Assembly (NCBI GenBank): GCA_012961565.1
Contig: DTZC01000267.1
Span: 1-6,352 of the forward strand
DNA from: Dehalococcoidia bacterium
GTDB taxonomy: Bacteria > Chloroflexota > Dehalococcoidia > GIF9 > UBA5629
Length of the DNA stretch: 6,352 bases
Reading direction: 5' to 3'
Part shown: positions 5,030 to 6,352 of the stretch, in pieces
How positions within the stretch are numbered: position 1 is the first letter of the stretch
Layout: every line of letters starts with the position of its first letter
Notes under the pieces: model-generated
What the model was told of the DNA's origin: nothing
What the model saw: the letters and a program-made list of their open reading frames with translations, nothing else
The model's database searches: none
Program-made: the position numbers and the translations under genes

Positions 5030-6250
5030 ATGAAATCGGTCTTTTATGGATGGTGGATAGCAGCCGCCAGCTTTTTTATTGCCCTTTATGTTGCCGGTAT
5101 CATCTTCTTTGGGTTCACTGCCTTTTTCGAACCAATAGTGGAGGAGTTTGGCTGGAGCTACACTGAAGTCTCCATCGGCGTCTCACTGCGTGGACTCGAG
5201 ATGGGCATCCTGGCACCGCTGATAGGTTTTCTTGTTGACCGCTTTGGCTCGAGAAAGCTGGTGCTTTTTGGAGTTATTACCGTAGGCTTTGGTCTTCTCT
5301 TTCTCAGCCGGACCCAATCGCTCATTACGTTATACGCTGGTTTTTTGCTCCTGTCTCTCGGTGCTGGTGGTTGTACCAGTGTGGTGCTGTATACTGCAGT
5401 GGCTAACTGGTTCAAGAGAAATATTGGCAGAGCACTGGGAATAGTGGCGTGCGGGTTTGGGGCTGGTGGCATAATGGTGCCACTTGTCCCTTGGTTAATC
5501 GATGCTTACGGTTGGAGAACCGCCCTGGTTATCTTCGCTTTAGGCATGTGGGTTCTCGGGATCCCCCTGGCACTTGTTATAAGGGACAGACCCGAGCAGT
5601 ATGGCTATCATCTTGATGGTGATGCGGAAGCAGAGATGGTAGATTCCGGGATTGATTCAGAGATTGCCGAGACCAGCTTTTTGAGTGTCATTAAGAGCCG
5701 GACTTTATGGTTTATAGGTATTGCTGAGTCTGTTCGGTGGCTAATCCTTACTGCTGTTGTCATTCATATTATGCCATACCTCAGTAGTATTGGTGTGACT
5801 AGAGCAAATGCTGCTTTTGTGGCAGCGGCTGTCCCTTTACTCAGTCTTATCGGCAGGTTTGGCTTTGGCTGGCTGGCGGATATGTTCAATAAGAGATATC
5901 TTATGGCTATTACATACTGCTTGACAGGAGTGGCGATGATAGCCCTGTCATATGCATCTGCGTGGTCGGCAATGATTCTTTTCCTACTGTTCTTCTCGAT
6001 GGCACTTGGCGGTGGCGTCACTTTGAGGGGGGCTATGCTAAGTGAGTATTTTGGCAGAGCTTCTTTCGGTAAGGTGTTGGGGACAATTATGGGTGTTTGC
6101 GCAATTGGTGGCATTGTGGGACCTGTCTTTGCTGGGTTAACTTTTGATACCATGGGAAGTTACCAGTTGATATGGCTGGCCTTTGCTGGGCTTACCGTTA
6201 TCTCAGTGGGATTGATTCTGGCGGTCGGACCTGCGTCGGCAGGGAGCTGA
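5030..6250 (+). CDS. MFS transporter, monocarboxylate / oxalate-formate-like ('YGWW' type)
   Basis: Polytopic carrier of the major facilitator superfamily, 406 residues, about 12 helices (approximately 7-31, 43-68, 77-95, 99-124, 134-157, 162-183, 222-249, 259-281, 288-307, 311-333, 345-371, 377-399). The signature loop between helices 2 and 3 reads GFLVDRFGSRK (66-76), and its C-terminal counterpart is GWLADMFNKR (280-289). The N-terminus FYGWWI and the segment ANWFKRNIGRALGI are typical of carriers related to oxalate/formate and monocarboxylate transporters. The central loop (about 184-220) is strongly acidic. Charged residues Arg54, Glu57, Glu233, Arg236 and Arg333 lie in or next to helices and could contact an anion. 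The gene begins 13 bases after the synthetase stop with only a weak Shine-Dalgarno sequence, so it is likely the last cistron and coupled. Direction and substrate are unknown; uptake or efflux of an organic acid is the best guess. Confidence 0.88.
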   Translation: MKSVFYGWWIAAASFFIALYVAGIIFFGFTAFFEPIVEEFGWSYTEVSIGVSLRGLEMGILAPLIGFLVDRFGSRKLVLFGVITVGFGLLFLSRTQSLITLYAGFLLLSLGAGGCTSVVLYTAVANWFKRNIGRALGIVACGFGAGGIMVPLVPWLIDAYGWRTALVIFALGMWVLGIPLALVIRDRPEQYGYHLDGDAEAEMVDSGIDSEIAETSFLSVIKSRTLWFIGIAESVRWLILTAVVIHIMPYLSSIGVTRANAAFVAAAVPLLSLIGRFGFGWLADMFNKRYLMAITYCLTGVAMIALSYASAWSAMILFLLFFSMALGGGVTLRGAMLSEYFGRASFGKVLGTIMGVCAIGGIVGPVFAGLTFDTMGSYQLIWLAFAGLTVISVGLILAVGPASAGS

Positions 6251-6261
6251 TAGACACTATC

Positions 6262-6300
6262 ATTGAGCGTGTTTAGCAGTCTAGAATGTTGCGGCTCAAT
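6262..6300 (+). repeat. Inverted repeat downstream of the MFS gene
   Basis: ATTGAGC (6262-6268) and GCTCAAT (6294-6300) are exact reverse complements with a 25-nt loop, starting 12 bases after the stop codon. The stem is short, the loop is long and an A-rich rather than T-rich sequence follows, so it is at best a weak mRNA 3' structure and may be chance. Confidence 0.3.
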
Positions 6301-6306
6301 AATAAT

Positions 6307-6347
6307 GTCTTACAGAAGGATGTTTACTAATGTAGCTGTAAGGCTTT
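6307..6347 (+). terminator. Possible weak transcription terminator at the operon end
   Basis: GTCTTACAG (6307-6315) pairs with CTGTAAGGC (6336-6344), nine base pairs including one G-U wobble, around a 20-nt loop, and three T residues follow (6345-6347). Location after the last gene fits a terminator, but the loop is large and the T-run minimal. No gene is visible from 6251 to the right edge. Confidence 0.3.
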
Positions 6348-6352
6348 AGCCA

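Noticed and set aside
6320..6349. Short ORF ATG 6320 preceded by AGAAGG
   Set aside because: Only 9 codons, the Shine-Dalgarno-like word touches the ATG, and it lies in the loop and 3' arm of the terminal hairpin.

Overview
The window holds one five-gene transcription unit on the + strand, preceded by about 430 bases of non-coding DNA that is unusually rich in inverted repeats. The genes are a complete tripartite TRAP transporter (binding protein dctP, small membrane subunit dctQ, large membrane subunit dctM), an AMP-forming acyl-CoA synthetase, and a 12-helix major facilitator (MFS) transporter of the type beginning 'YGWW'. No RNA gene, insertion sequence, CRISPR array or phage gene was seen.

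Layout: 1-430 is upstream DNA with a plausible sigma-70-type promoter (74-101) and, downstream of it, a possible leader of about 320 nt. That leader could form a bulged hairpin (121-161), a long near-perfect hairpin (192-238), two overlapping stems that could make a pseudoknot (284-327), and a small hairpin touching the Shine-Dalgarno sequence (394-417). Then come dctP (431-1516), a spacer with a strong 11-bp stem-loop (1554-1603), dctQ (1625-2122), dctM overlapping it by ATGA (2119-3423), the acyl-CoA synthetase (3457-5016), the MFS transporter (5030-6250), and a 102-base tail with two more inverted repeats.

How the genes may work together (inference): the TRAP system binds a carboxylate outside the membrane and imports it with an ion gradient; the synthetase converts the acid to its CoA thioester, trapping it and starting catabolism; the MFS protein, which resembles monocarboxylate or oxalate/formate-type carriers, may move a related acid or export a product. 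The substrate cannot be read from the sequence. The linked ligase argues against classical C4-dicarboxylates and for a monocarboxylic acid (fatty, alicyclic or aromatic).

Organism: a bacterium of moderate GC content by eye. A lipobox on the TRAP binding protein suggests a cell without a conventional periplasm (Chloroflexota or Firmicutes-like). The gene style resembles what I remember from anaerobic sediment bacteria such as Dehalococcoidia or syntrophic/sulfate-reducing lineages. This placement is a low-confidence impression. The proteins belong to known families; the least explained part of the window is the structured 5' region.
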